Source: Saccharothrix violaceirubra (GTDB taxonomy: Bacteria > Actinomycetota > Actinomycetes > Mycobacteriales > Pseudonocardiaceae). From it: a DNA stretch of 64,000 bases. Both the position numbers and the translations under genes were made by a program. How positions within the stretch are numbered: the stretch's first letter is position 1; every line of letters begins with the position of its first letter. Under the pieces are notes generated by a model, which worked only from the letters and a program-made list of their open reading frames with translations, made no database searches and was not told where the DNA came from. The stretch lies in NCBI RefSeq assembly GCF_014203755.1, contig NZ_JACHJS010000001.1, positions 62,001 to 126,000 on the forward strand, written 5' to 3'. Of the stretch, positions 1-8,731 are shown piece by piece.

Positions 1-173
1 AGGCCTGCGAAGCGCAGGGTCCGGGCGCCGTGGCGGGTGGAGTCGTGCCACAGGGTCGCCGCGTGTTCGTCGTGGCGTGCGCGCAACGCCTGCGTGGCCC
101 GGAGCGCCAAGTCGCGTGGCATGGGGTCGACCTGGTCGAGCAGGGCGGCGAGCGCCGCGAGGAGGTCGGTCAC
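1..173 (-). CDS. Hypothetical protein translationally coupled to ECF sigma factor (partial)
   Basis: The 5' part of a gene that runs off the left edge of the window. It begins with GTG at 173-171, overlapping the TGA of the sigma factor by four bases (GTGA), which is the arrangement of a translationally coupled partner. The visible 57 residues start VTDLLAALAALLDQ and contain short alternating hydrophobic and charged stretches without a signal peptide, zinc motif or membrane segment. The position suggests a regulator or partner of the sigma factor, but I do not recognise the family and the C-terminal part is missing. Confidence 0.6.
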   Translation of the reverse strand, partial: MTDLLAALAALLDQVDPMPRDLALRATQALRARHDEHAATLWHDSTRHGARTLRFAG

Positions 174-721
174 CGGGCCGCCTCGGGCGTGATGCGTCGA
201 CGCAACACCTGGAGGCACCGGCCGCGGGTGGGGCCCAGGCTGCCGGGCGGGATGCCGACGGCGGTCGCGACCTGGGTGAACGTGAGGTCGGGTGCGTAGG
301 CGACCAGGCGCAGGATCTCGCGGCAGCGGTCCGTGAGCGAGGTGAAGGCGTGCCAGAGCAGGCGGCCGGTGTCGGTGTCGATCGCGGCTTCTTCGGGCGA
401 CGGGCGGTCGTCGCGGGGATTCCAGTCGTCGAGGGGTTCTTCCTTGCCGCGTAGGCGCAACACGCGCAGGGCTTCGCGGCGTGCGGTCGTGACGAGCCAC
501 GCGCCGAGGCGGTCGGGGTGGTCGATGCGGGTGAGGTGCTCGGACAGCAGGAGCCAGGTGGTCTGGCTGACGTCGGCGGCGTCGTGGGGCGTGAGGCGGA
601 GCGATCGGGGGACCGACCAGACCAGGCGGCCGTAACGGTGGACGAGCACGGTCCAGGCTCGTTGGTCGCCTTGTCGGGCAAGGGTCAGCAGTTCTTCGTT
701 GGGCGCGTTCTCCATGTCCAT
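170..721 (-). CDS. RNA polymerase ECF-type sigma-70 factor
   Basis: A 183-residue sigma factor. The N-terminal half is a sigma region 2: the segment RAWTVLVHRYGRLVW followed by AADVSQTTWLLLSEHL fits the helices that bind core polymerase and read the -10 element. The C-terminal half has a region 4-like helix-turn-helix (LTFTQVATAVGIPPGSLG, then RGRCLQVLRRR) for the -35 element. ECF factors normally answer an envelope or cytoplasmic stress signal. No anti-sigma with a zinc motif is visible; the next gene downstream overlaps its stop. Two ATGs (721 and 715) are possible; the first was chosen. A copy of the 22-nt repeat family lies just upstream. Confidence 0.88.
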   Translation of the reverse strand: MDMENAPNEELLTLARQGDQRAWTVLVHRYGRLVWSVPRSLRLTPHDAADVSQTTWLLLSEHLTRIDHPDRLGAWLVTTARREALRVLRLRGKEEPLDDWNPRDDRPSPEEAAIDTDTGRLLWHAFTSLTDRCREILRLVAYAPDLTFTQVATAVGIPPGSLGPTRGRCLQVLRRRITPEAAR

Positions 722-836
722 GTGAGAAAGATTCGTCTTCGTCGGCTCCCGGGTCCGCCGGAACCGGTGAACGCGGGAACCGGTCGCGAGGTGCGGTAGT
801 CCCAGCGGATTCGGCGCTTGGACGCAACGGTTCGGG

Positions 837-954
837 TGCCCCGTCGTCCGGCTCGCGGTGCCGGAACGCACAACTCGTGGTGTCGGAACGCACATTTCGC
901 GGTGTCCGAACGTATAACTCGCGCGGCAGGGGTGCCTGGGTGGAGGACTCGCGG
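837..954 (-). repeat. 22-nt-unit tandem repeat, copy A (behind permease stop)
   Basis: Read on the minus strand, this begins right after the TAG of the permease gene with a unit starting CGCGAGTCCTCCAC, then a short irregular piece, then four consecutive 22-nt units (beginning CGCGAGTTATACGTTCGGAC, CGCGAAATGTGCGTTCCGAC, CACGAGTTGTGCGTTCCGGC and a diverged CGCGAGCCGG). Each unit ends in CAC. The same units occur at 14383-14536, 45710-45855, 46063-46124 and 49541-49640. Function is unknown. The copy lies between the permease and the sigma gene. Confidence 0.8.
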
Positions 955-3177
955 CTATTCGGTGCGGAGGGTGGTGGGGTGCGTGACGGTGCGCAGGGCC
1001 GGGAGGGTGGTCAGGGAAGCGGTCAGCACCACGGCCGCCGCGGCGCCCACCGTCGTCGCGAGGTCCGCCCAGTCGACGTGGAACCGGTCGGCCGGGACGA
1101 TCAGCCACGCGGTGACCAGGCCGACCGGCACGGCCAGGGCCAGGGCCGCCGCGGCGGGAATCGTCGACTGCCACCACCGCGCGCCGACCAGCACCCGCCG
1201 GGGCACGCCGTTGGCCGCCAGCACGGCGACCGGCCGTCGTTGTTCCCACGCCTGGTCCACGGCCGCGGCCACCAGTCCGATCATGGCCAGCAGGGTGAGC
1301 AGCACCGAGCCGCCGATCACGCCCCCGCGCAGGGACGTGAACAGCTCCACCTGACCCGCCTCGACGGCGACGTCCGGCTCCACCGCGCGGTCCACGCGCC
1401 CGGTCGCGGCGAGCAGCCGGTCGCCGAAAGCCGGCTCGGGGCTGCCGCGCACCACCAGGCGCACCGGCGGCAGCGACGCCAGGAGCGGATCGGTGCCGGT
1501 CGCCACGGTGAGCGCGCCCCAGCCCCTGACCCGCCCGCCGAGGTCGCGGTACGGCGGCACGGTCCACGGTTTGCCGTCCAACGTCGTCCTTGTCCCGGCG
1601 TCGGGCAGGCCGACGCCGGTCCGGTACGCCGCGCCGGGCACGCAGTCGGACACGCCGAGGCGTTCGGCGATCTCCACGCAGTCCGAGCTGACCACCTCGA
1701 ACCCGCTGCCGGTCCGCGCCGAGCGCACCTCGCTGACCCGCCGGACACCGCCGACCAGGGAGACGGCCTCCTCCAACGACCGCACCGGCGTGTGGTCGGA
1801 CATGCCGAGCACCCAGCGGTCCGGCGCGTCGCGGGGCACGGTGGTCTCGGTGATCCGGGCGGCGACGCCGAGCAGCACCTGGAGGGCCAGCGAACCGGCC
1901 AGCACCACCGCCACGCCGGCCAGCACGCGGGGCGTGCCCACGTCGGACCGCAGTCCGCGCAACGCCAGCATCACCGCGATCCGGTCCGGGTCGAAGCGCC
2001 GGGCCACCACGCCGACCAGCCACGGCAGCACGGCGCCCGTGCCGGCCAGCACCAGCGCGACGCCCAAGGCCAGACCCGTCGCCACGACCGGGTCGGCCAG
2101 CGCCTCCGAGTACGTGCCCACCCACGAGATCGTGACCAGCAGCGCGGCGCCGACGCCGAGCAGCGCGAACCGCCACCACGGCCGCCGCGCCGGCACCTCG
2201 GCCGTCGGGTCGAGTCCCAGGGGGCCGACCTCGAGTCGGCGTGACGCGGCCAACGACGCCGCGACCGCGGTCACCGGCACGCCGACGGCGATCAACGTGG
2301 CCACCAGCGGGTCGGGCACGAGATCGGTCGGGAAGAAGCCGACGCCCTCCACCTCGATGAAGCGCGTGAGCGGACGTGCCGCGAAGAACAGCGCCACACC
2401 GACCAGCAGGCCCAGCACCGAACCGGCCAGGGTCCCGCCGCCCGCGATCCACCGCGCCTGCGCGCGCGTGGCGCCGACCAGGCGGATCGCGGCCAGCCGC
2501 CGGCCCCGCCCGGACGCGCCGAGCCGCGTGGCCACCAGCGTGAAGATCCCCAACGGCACCAGCAGGGCGCCGATCGCCGCGATGGTCAGCACCCGGTACG
2601 CGGGCAGCAGGGTGGCCGGTACGCCGGCGCCGCCGAACCCGCCGACGGGTCGGGCGTCCGCCCGCAGCGACTCGGGCAGTCCGGCGTAGAACAGCAGCGA
2701 CTTCGGCCGGGGCAGGCCGACGTCCCCGATCACGCCGACGACGCGTTCGGGGAACCTGGCCCGCAGCGAGTCGTCGCCCATGAGGTCGAGCAGTTCGGGC
2801 GACACCAGCACCTCGCCCGGTCCGGGCAGTCGCGCGACGCCCGGCGGCGGCGTGCCCTGCCCGGCGAACTCGGTGCCGGTGATCACCCGGCCCCGCCACG
2901 TCACGGTCACCTGTCGGGCGAGCAGGTCCGACGAGATCGCGGTCTCCGGCGTCGCGTCCCGTACCCGCAGGGACTTCGCCTCGCGGGCCGGGCCGATCGA
3001 CGCGGCGAGCAGCAGTACCGCGACGCCCAACCCGATCGCCACGGCGGTGAGCGCCAACCTGGCCCACGACGTCCGGCCACCCCCGACGGACAGTCGGACG
3101 CCGAGGACCAGGTCGTCCACCCACCTCGTCGGCACGCGACGGGGTGTGGGAGCGGGGTGGAGCGAAGTGCGCAGCAT
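955..3177 (-). CDS. ABC transporter permease, FtsX/MacB type (second permease of exporter)
   Basis: A 740-residue integral membrane protein. One membrane segment near residues 40-62 is followed by a large extracytoplasmic region, then a cluster of segments (about 200-330), more segments around 350-450, a second soluble region, and three closing segments after about 610. This duplicated FtsX layout is typical of MacB-like permeases that drive mechanotransmission or export across the membrane without their own ATPase. Its N-terminus (LGVRLSVGGGRTSW) closely matches that of the neighbouring permease (LGARLSLSGGRTSW), so the two are paralogues and probably form a heterodimer. It lies 119 bp downstream of the first permease. 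Substrate cannot be told from sequence. Confidence 0.85.
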   Translation of the reverse strand: MLRTSLHPAPTPRRVPTRWVDDLVLGVRLSVGGGRTSWARLALTAVAIGLGVAVLLLAASIGPAREAKSLRVRDATPETAISSDLLARQVTVTWRGRVITGTEFAGQGTPPPGVARLPGPGEVLVSPELLDLMGDDSLRARFPERVVGVIGDVGLPRPKSLLFYAGLPESLRADARPVGGFGGAGVPATLLPAYRVLTIAAIGALLVPLGIFTLVATRLGASGRGRRLAAIRLVGATRAQARWIAGGGTLAGSVLGLLVGVALFFAARPLTRFIEVEGVGFFPTDLVPDPLVATLIAVGVPVTAVAASLAASRRLEVGPLGLDPTAEVPARRPWWRFALLGVGAALLVTISWVGTYSEALADPVVATGLALGVALVLAGTGAVLPWLVGVVARRFDPDRIAVMLALRGLRSDVGTPRVLAGVAVVLAGSLALQVLLGVAARITETTVPRDAPDRWVLGMSDHTPVRSLEEAVSLVGGVRRVSEVRSARTGSGFEVVSSDCVEIAERLGVSDCVPGAAYRTGVGLPDAGTRTTLDGKPWTVPPYRDLGGRVRGWGALTVATGTDPLLASLPPVRLVVRGSPEPAFGDRLLAATGRVDRAVEPDVAVEAGQVELFTSLRGGVIGGSVLLTLLAMIGLVAAAVDQAWEQRRPVAVLAANGVPRRVLVGARWWQSTIPAAAALALAVPVGLVTAWLIVPADRFHVDWADLATTVGAAAAVVLTASLTTLPALRTVTHPTTLRTE

Positions 3178-3296
3178 GCGGGACCGTCCCGATCAACGAG
3201 GACGGCAGCCGCGCGGGACCCCCACCCCTTGTGTGCAATCTTCTCGCACAGACATGACGCACAGGAACCGGTTGGTGTTGTCCGCGCGCCGCCGAT

Positions 3297-5564
3297 TCAT
3301 TCGGCCCGCAGGCCCAGCGCCCCCGTCGCCCGGTTCAGCGCGGGCAGCGTCGCCGCCGTCACGCCGAGCACGACCACGACCGACGCGGCGGACAGCAGGC
3401 CGACACCGGCCCAGTCCAGTGCGAACGGCTCGTCGATGATTCCCAGCAGCAGGGCGGAGACCCCGCTGCCGACCCCGATGCCGACCAGCAGGGCGGGCAC
3501 GAGCGGCAGGGCGTTCTGCACCAGCAACGACCGGGCCAGGACCGCCTTCGGGACGCCGCTCGCGGCGAGCACGGCCAGCGGGCGGCGGCGTTCGCGCAGC
3601 TGCTCGGCGGACTGCACGAGCAGACTGGCGCCCGCGAGCAGCAGGGTCAGGATCGAACCGGCGAGCAGCGCGCGCTGCAGACCGGCGAACCTGTCCTCGC
3701 GTGCCGACCGGCCCGTCTCGCCGGTGTACCCGACGGCGACCCGCCACTCGAGCGGCGCGGCGGTGTTGCGGATCTCGTCGATCAGGCCCGGCTTGGCGGG
3801 GTCGACCTCGGCCAGCAGCCTGAGGCCGCCGTCGTTCGGCACGGTGAGGCCGTCGAGGGCGCCGAGTGTGATGAACAGCCCGTCCCGGGCGGGGGAGCCG
3901 TCCGGAAGTCGGACGACCTCGTAGTCGGGCACCCGCCAGGACTGCCCGTCCAGGTCGAGGGTGGTGCCGGGCCGGGGCACTGGGCGGGAGGCCTCACCCG
4001 CGTAGCGGACGTCGTAGACGCGGCCGTCGACACAGGACGGCAGTGCGGTCCGGCGGAGCAGGCCCTCGCAGTCGCCGACGATCGCCGGCACGGTCTTCTC
4101 CGAACCCTCGTCGAACTGGATGTTCCTCGCCGATTCGACCGAGCGGACGCCGTCGAGCCGCGGCAGTTCCGCGGCCAGCCGGTCGGTGGCGGCGGGGTCG
4201 CCGGGCTCGATGTAGACGGTCACCGCGCCCTGGTCGGTGGTCGGCGGCGGGGACGTGACCACGCGGCTCGCCGTGCCGATCAGCATCGACTGGAGCGCGA
4301 CCACGCCGGCCAGCACGACCGCCACGCCGCCGACCACGCGTGCGGCCGTCCCGCTGTCGAGTTGGAGCCGTCGCACGGCCAGTTGCCACGCGGGCGGACC
4401 GCCGCTGACCTTGAGCACCATCCGCTCGATCACCCACGCGAGCACCAGCGGACCGCCGATGAGCATCCCGGAGATCCCCAGGAGCAGCGCCATGGTGGAG
4501 ACCGTGCCGTCGTCTTCCGCGAGCAGGCCGGTCTGGGTCGCCAGCAGCGCCACCCCGAGGGCGATGGGCAGGAGCCGCCACCACAGCCGCTTGCGCGCGG
4601 GAGTGCCGCGGCGGACCACGCCCAGCGGCTCGACGACCGTACGGCGCATGGCGACCAGCGCCGTCACGACGGCCGCCGCGGGCACGCCGAGCACGACCGG
4701 GACGACGAGCCACGGCGACGGCCACAGGTCGGAGGCGAACACGGTCAGGCCGAGCAGATCGATCTTCTCGACGACCGTGCGGCTGAGCAGGAAGAACCCG
4801 AAGCCCGCCACCAGGCCGCCCAACGAGCCGACGAGCGTCTCGCCGGCGGCGATCATCCTGGTCCGGTGGGCGGCGGTGCCGATCAGCCGCAACGCGGCCA
4901 GGCGCCGGTCGCGGTCGGCGCCGCCGGTCCGGGCCGCGGTCGCGACGAACACCAGCACCGGCGCCAGCAGCACGACCAGCCCGACCACGACCAGCATGGT
5001 CAGGATCGGGTCCGGACTCGCCGGTTCCTCTTCGCGCCCGCCGAAGCCGTGGAACGCGTTGTACTTGTCGTCCGGCACGCTCGCGCTGCCGGCGACGAAC
5101 CTGAGGTCGTCGGGTGCGACCACGCCCGCCTCGCCGAGCGTGCCGACGACCTTCTGGGGGAACCGCGGGCGCAGCTCGGCGCCTTCGGGCGAGGCGAGCA
5201 GGTCGGCGAGCGCGGGCGACAGGTAGATCTCGCCGTCGCGCGGCAGCGCGGGCACGCCGGGTGGCAGGGCAGGGTCGCCCTCGCCCGGACGGACGAAGCG
5301 CCCGACGACCGCCTGCGACCGGTAGTCGGTGTTCCAGTCGACGAAGTAGATCCGGGGCGGTTCGTCCGCCTTCACGTACGGGAAGTTGTCCGAGGCCCGC
5401 TGCTCGCGGGCCTGGACGGCGGTCGGCAGCGAGGCGCCGACCAGGAGCAGGCCCACGCCGATGCCGATGCCGAGCGCGGTCAGGCCCATCCGCCACCACG
5501 AGGTGCGTCCGCCGGAGAGCGAGAGGCGTGCGCCCAGCAGCAGGTCGGACAGCGCGCGCTTCAT
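3297..5564 (-). CDS. ABC transporter permease, FtsX/MacB type (first permease of exporter)
   Basis: A 755-residue membrane protein with the same architecture as its downstream paralogue: one N-terminal membrane segment (about 30-50), a soluble domain, a block of segments near 215-345, a central pair, a second soluble domain and three C-terminal segments from about 650 on. The ATG at 5564 overlaps the TGA of the ATPase gene (ATGA), which fixes the start and indicates coupled translation with the ATPase. An export or lipid-extraction role is inferred from the family; the substrate is unknown. The open frame extends further upstream through the ATPase gene but that part is out of register with any protein similarity. 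Confidence 0.87.
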   Translation of the reverse strand: MKRALSDLLLGARLSLSGGRTSWWRMGLTALGIGIGVGLLLVGASLPTAVQAREQRASDNFPYVKADEPPRIYFVDWNTDYRSQAVVGRFVRPGEGDPALPPGVPALPRDGEIYLSPALADLLASPEGAELRPRFPQKVVGTLGEAGVVAPDDLRFVAGSASVPDDKYNAFHGFGGREEEPASPDPILTMLVVVGLVVLLAPVLVFVATAARTGGADRDRRLAALRLIGTAAHRTRMIAAGETLVGSLGGLVAGFGFFLLSRTVVEKIDLLGLTVFASDLWPSPWLVVPVVLGVPAAAVVTALVAMRRTVVEPLGVVRRGTPARKRLWWRLLPIALGVALLATQTGLLAEDDGTVSTMALLLGISGMLIGGPLVLAWVIERMVLKVSGGPPAWQLAVRRLQLDSGTAARVVGGVAVVLAGVVALQSMLIGTASRVVTSPPPTTDQGAVTVYIEPGDPAATDRLAAELPRLDGVRSVESARNIQFDEGSEKTVPAIVGDCEGLLRRTALPSCVDGRVYDVRYAGEASRPVPRPGTTLDLDGQSWRVPDYEVVRLPDGSPARDGLFITLGALDGLTVPNDGGLRLLAEVDPAKPGLIDEIRNTAAPLEWRVAVGYTGETGRSAREDRFAGLQRALLAGSILTLLLAGASLLVQSAEQLRERRRPLAVLAASGVPKAVLARSLLVQNALPLVPALLVGIGVGSGVSALLLGIIDEPFALDWAGVGLLSAASVVVVLGVTAATLPALNRATGALGLRAE

Positions 5565-6238
5565 CGGACGATCTCGACTTCGCGTGATCGCCCGTCGCGC
5601 ACGACCACCTCGCGGTCGGAGTAGGCGGCGACGCGGGCCTCGTGGGTCACCAGGACGACGGCGGCGTCGGTCTCGCGCGCGGCCGTGACGAGCAGGCGCA
5701 GCACGCGTTCGCCGTTGAGGGAGTCCAGCGCGCCGGTCGGTTCGTCGGCGAACACCACGCGCGGGCCGGTGACCAGCGCGCGGGCCACCGCGACCCGTTG
5801 GCCCTGGCCGCCGGAGGTCTCGCCGGGTCGTTTCGCGGCGACATCGGCGACCTCCAGGCGTTCGAGCCATTCGGTGGCGCGGGCCTGCGCCTCGCGCCGC
5901 TTGAGGCCACTGAGGCGCAACGGGAGGGCGACGTTCTCCAGGCAGCTCAGTTCGGGCACGAGCTGGCCGAACTGGAACACGAACCCGAAGTCGGTGCGGC
6001 GCAGTTCGCTGCGTTTGGCGTCGGGCATCGAGCTGAGTTCGACGTCGCGGTAGCGGACCGTGCCCGCGTCGGGCTTGAGGATGCCCGCGAGGCAGTGCAG
6101 CAGCGTCGACTTGCCGGAGCCGGACGGCCCCATGATCGCGACGATCTCGCCCGCGTCGACCCTGAGCCCGGCGCCGTCGAGCGCCGGGGTGGGGCCGAAC
6201 GCCTTGCGCAGCTTGACGGCTTCGAGCAGTGCGGTCAC
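5561..6238 (-). CDS. ABC transporter ATP-binding protein (LolD/MacB type)
   Basis: A 225-residue nucleotide-binding subunit. Walker A is GPSGSGKS near residue 37, the Q-loop is in FQFGQLVPELS, the ABC signature is SGGQGQRVAVARAL and Walker B is VVFADEPTGALDS, with the H-loop in LVTHEARVAAYSD. The signature and the linked FtsX-type permeases place it in the MacB/LolD group. The GTG at 6238 overlaps the TGA of the PadR gene (GTGA), and its own TGA overlaps the permease ATG, so regulator, ATPase and permease are read as one coupled operon. It powers the exporter at the inner face of the membrane. Confidence 0.93.
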   Translation of the reverse strand: MTALLEAVKLRKAFGPTPALDGAGLRVDAGEIVAIMGPSGSGKSTLLHCLAGILKPDAGTVRYRDVELSSMPDAKRSELRRTDFGFVFQFGQLVPELSCLENVALPLRLSGLKRREAQARATEWLERLEVADVAAKRPGETSGGQGQRVAVARALVTGPRVVFADEPTGALDSLNGERVLRLLVTAARETDAAVVLVTHEARVAAYSDREVVVRDGRSREVEIVR

Positions 6239-6759
6239 GGGTTCACCTTCTCGCGCAGGTCGCCGAGGCGGGCGGCGGTCAGTTCCAGCCAGCGCAGGTC
6301 GGCTTCGAGGTGGAACAGGGCGTGGTCGCAGATGAGCTGGTCGGCCAGGTCGCCGGCGGCTTTGCGCCGGGTCAGCTCGCGCATGGCGGCCAGGTGCGCG
6401 GAGCGCTGGAGGTCGAGTACGTCGTCGGCCGGCCGTCCGGACAGCAGGGCGAGCACGACCTTGGTGTAGAGCGTGTTCTGGAGGTACGGCTCTGGTGGTT
6501 CGGGCGTGGCCAGCCACTGTTCGACGTCGGTCACGCCGGCGTCGGTGATCGAGTAGCGCTTGCGGTCCGGTCCGTCGCCGGCCTCGACGCCCGCTTCCTC
6601 GACGAGTCCGTTGCGCAGCAGTCGGGACAGGGTGGTGTAGACCTGCCCGTAGTGCAGGGGACGGTCCTGACCGAAGCGAGCGTCGTAGGCGCGCTTGAGG
6701 TCGTAGCCGTGCCGCGGACCGCCTTCCAGCAGGCCGAGGAGTGTGTGACCGATGGACAT
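6235..6759 (-). CDS. PadR-family transcriptional regulator
   Basis: A 174-residue protein with the N-terminal winged helix of PadR proteins: MSIGHTLLGLLEGGPRHGYD, then HYGQVYTTLSRLLRNGLVEE, the wing with RKRYSITDAG, and a C-terminal helical dimerisation region. PadR repressors usually sit ahead of the exporter they control and release DNA on binding a small molecule. Here it is the first gene of the exporter operon and is coupled to the ATPase by a GTGA overlap. The start at 6759 is supported by a -10 box six bases upstream (see the promoter entry), implying a leaderless message. The inducer is unknown. Confidence 0.9.
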   Translation of the reverse strand: MSIGHTLLGLLEGGPRHGYDLKRAYDARFGQDRPLHYGQVYTTLSRLLRNGLVEEAGVEAGDGPDRKRYSITDAGVTDVEQWLATPEPPEPYLQNTLYTKVVLALLSGRPADDVLDLQRSAHLAAMRELTRRKAAGDLADQLICDHALFHLEADLRWLELTAARLGDLREKVNP

Positions 6760-6793
6760 GGCGCCACTATAACCACGGTGTATACACATGGCG
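6760..6793 (-). promoter_or_regulatory. Promoter and probable PadR operator of the exporter operon
   Basis: On the minus strand a TATAGT box (6771-6766) ends six bases before the ATG at 6759, so transcription would begin at the start codon itself. A perfect 10-bp palindrome GTGTATACAC (6778-6787) lies in the spacer upstream of that box, the place where a repressor would block polymerase. PadR proteins commonly control their own promoter; assigning this palindrome to it is inference. The -35 element is weak. Confidence 0.55.
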
Positions 6794-6899
6794 AATAGCC
6801 GGACTGTCCGACGGCTGAACGGGCGAATGGCGTAACCAGTGAAAAGCACTTGACGGTTACTTCGCCACATGGGCACCTGCCGGCGCCTACAGTGGAGGA

Positions 6900-7436
6900 G
6901 TGACTGGTCTGGCAGCCGGCTGGGACCACGCGGCTTTCGCGCACGGTCGAGCCGGCGATGCGGAACACGATGTGGAGCTGCTGCTCGCTTTCCTGAACAC
7001 CCGAGATCTCGAACTCGGCACCGACGTGCTCGACGACGTCGCGACGTGGCGGGCGTGGGTCACCGAGCGCGGACTGGGCCGGGTCGGCGACCTGGCCGAA
7101 GCCCTGAGCGTCCGCGACTCGCTGCGGTCCTCACTCGGTGAACGTCGGGCCGAACCCGGACCGCCACCCACGGCGGGACTCATCCGCGTGGACCTGAGCC
7201 ACGGCGTGCCGACGATGTCCAGCGCGGACGCCGTCGGCGCCGTCCTGGGCGCGGCGGCGCGGCTCGCGGTCCTCGGCTCGTGGGAGCGGTTCAAGATCTG
7301 TCAGGCCGACGGCTGTCGTCGGGCCTTCTTCGACCGCTCGCGCAACCGGTCGCGAACCTGGTGCTCCATGCAGGTGTGCGGCAACCGCGAGAAGGCCCGC
7401 AACTGGCGGGAACGCCGTGCGCTCAGCGTGACCTGA
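6900..7436 (+). CDS. CGNR zinc-finger domain protein (ABATE family)
   Basis: A 178-residue protein of the actinobacterial ABATE/CGNR family. The N-terminal two thirds form the helical domain with the typical LLAFLNTRD segment near residue 29 and an LRDSLR-type helix. The C-terminal 45 residues hold the zinc finger: C at KICQADGC, then RTWCSMQVCGNREK carrying the family-defining CGNR. Such proteins are presumed transcription regulators, with the finger binding DNA and the N-terminal domain sensing a ligand; no member-specific target can be named. The GTG at 6900 is preceded by a GGAGG ribosome site. It is transcribed away from the PadR operon and converges on the DUF445 gene. Confidence 0.87.
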   Translation: MTGLAAGWDHAAFAHGRAGDAEHDVELLLAFLNTRDLELGTDVLDDVATWRAWVTERGLGRVGDLAEALSVRDSLRSSLGERRAEPGPPPTAGLIRVDLSHGVPTMSSADAVGAVLGAAARLAVLGSWERFKICQADGCRRAFFDRSRNRSRTWCSMQVCGNREKARNWRERRALSVT

Positions 7437-7445
7437 GCGCGGGCG

Positions 7446-8702
7446 TCACACGACGAGCTGCCCGAGGGTGTAGATCACGAGTCCGGCGAGCGCGCCGACC
7501 ACGGTGCCGTTGATCCGGATGAACTGGAGATCGCGCCCGACCTGCAACTCGATCTTGCGGGACGTCTCCTCGGCGTCCCAGCGCTCGACCGTGTCCGTGA
7601 TCAGCGTGGTGATCTCGTCGCGGTAGTTCGTCACGACGTGCGCGGCGGCACCCTCCAGCCACCCGTCCACCTTGGTGCGCATCGCCTCGTCCGACCCGAG
7701 CCGCGCGCCGAACGACAGCAGGCCGTCGCGGACCCGTTTCCGCAGTTCGGACGACGGGTCCTCGGCGGCCGTCAGCAGCATGCCCTTGGCCGTGCCCCAC
7801 GCCGAACCGATCACCTGCCGCACGGCCGGGTGGTCGACGACCTGCTGCTTGACCTGGTCGGCGCGCGCCATCGTGGCCGGGTCGGTCTGGAGGTCGCCGG
7901 AGAACTCCACCAGGAACTGGTCCAAGGCCTGCCGCATCGGGTGGTTCACGTCCGTCTTGACCGCCCACGCGAAGTTCAGCAGCTCGGCGTAGACCTTGTC
8001 GCCCAGCATGGAGTCCACGAACCGGGGCGACCACGTCGGCGCGCGGTCGGACACCACGTTCATGACCTTGTCGTGGTTGTCCCGCACCCAGTCGTAGGCG
8101 CGGTCGCACATCAGGTCCACGAGCTTGTGGTGCGCGCCGTCGGTCAGCACCTGCCCCAGCAGGCGGCCCAGCGGCGGGCCCCACTGCTGCTCGGTCAGCC
8201 GCCGCACGACCGCGTGCTCGACCACGGCCTGCACGTCGTCGTCACGCAGCACGGTCACCGCGCCCTTGATCACGTTCGACAGCTCGGCCGTGACGCGCTC
8301 GGCGTGCGCCTCGTCGGACAGCCACTCGCCCACCCGCCGGGCGATGCCCACCCGCCGCAGCTTGTCCCGCACCACGGCCTCGGACAGGAAGTTCGTGCCC
8401 ACGAACGACCCGAGCGCGTCGCCGAACGCCTTCTTGCGGGTCGGGATGATCGCCGTGTGCGGGATCGGCAGGCCCAACGGCCGGCGGAACAGCGCCGTCA
8501 CCGCGAACCAGTCGGCCAGCGCGCCGACCATGCCCGCCTCGGCGGCGGCCCGCACGTACCCGACCCAGGCCGGTCCGCCCTCCTCGAACAGCAGCGCCCC
8601 GAGGAAGATCGCGGACGCGGCGAGGAAGAACCCGGTCGCGACCAGCTTCATCCTGCGCAGATCCCGACGCTTGAGCTGGTCGGCGGCCGTCAGTTGCTCC
8701 AC
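7446..8702 (-). CDS. DUF445 family membrane protein
   Basis: A 418-residue protein with a hydrophobic hairpin near the N-terminus (ATGFFLAASAIFLGALLF, followed by GMVGALADWFAVTALFRRPL, the DUF445 signature), a long helical cytoplasmic middle part and a closing membrane segment (VVGALAGLVIYTLGQLVV). This matches the full length of the YjiN/DUF445 family, whose biochemical role is unknown. GTG at 8702 is the start; a GACAAT box six bases upstream may be a -10 element. The gene converges with the CGNR gene with only nine bases between stops, and is divergent from the aminotransferase. Confidence 0.9.
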   Translation of the reverse strand: MEQLTAADQLKRRDLRRMKLVATGFFLAASAIFLGALLFEEGGPAWVGYVRAAAEAGMVGALADWFAVTALFRRPLGLPIPHTAIIPTRKKAFGDALGSFVGTNFLSEAVVRDKLRRVGIARRVGEWLSDEAHAERVTAELSNVIKGAVTVLRDDDVQAVVEHAVVRRLTEQQWGPPLGRLLGQVLTDGAHHKLVDLMCDRAYDWVRDNHDKVMNVVSDRAPTWSPRFVDSMLGDKVYAELLNFAWAVKTDVNHPMRQALDQFLVEFSGDLQTDPATMARADQVKQQVVDHPAVRQVIGSAWGTAKGMLLTAAEDPSSELRKRVRDGLLSFGARLGSDEAMRTKVDGWLEGAAAHVVTNYRDEITTLITDTVERWDAEETSRKIELQVGRDLQFIRINGTVVGALAGLVIYTLGQLVV

Positions 8703-8731
8703 GGGGTCATTGTCCGTGAAGATCTGGGCTT

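Noticed and set aside
170..3262. 1030-codon minus-strand frame joining the sigma factor to a long Arg/Gly-rich extension
   Set aside because: Only the last 183 codons code for a sigma factor; the extension is an out-of-frame reading of the permease gene and the repeat region.
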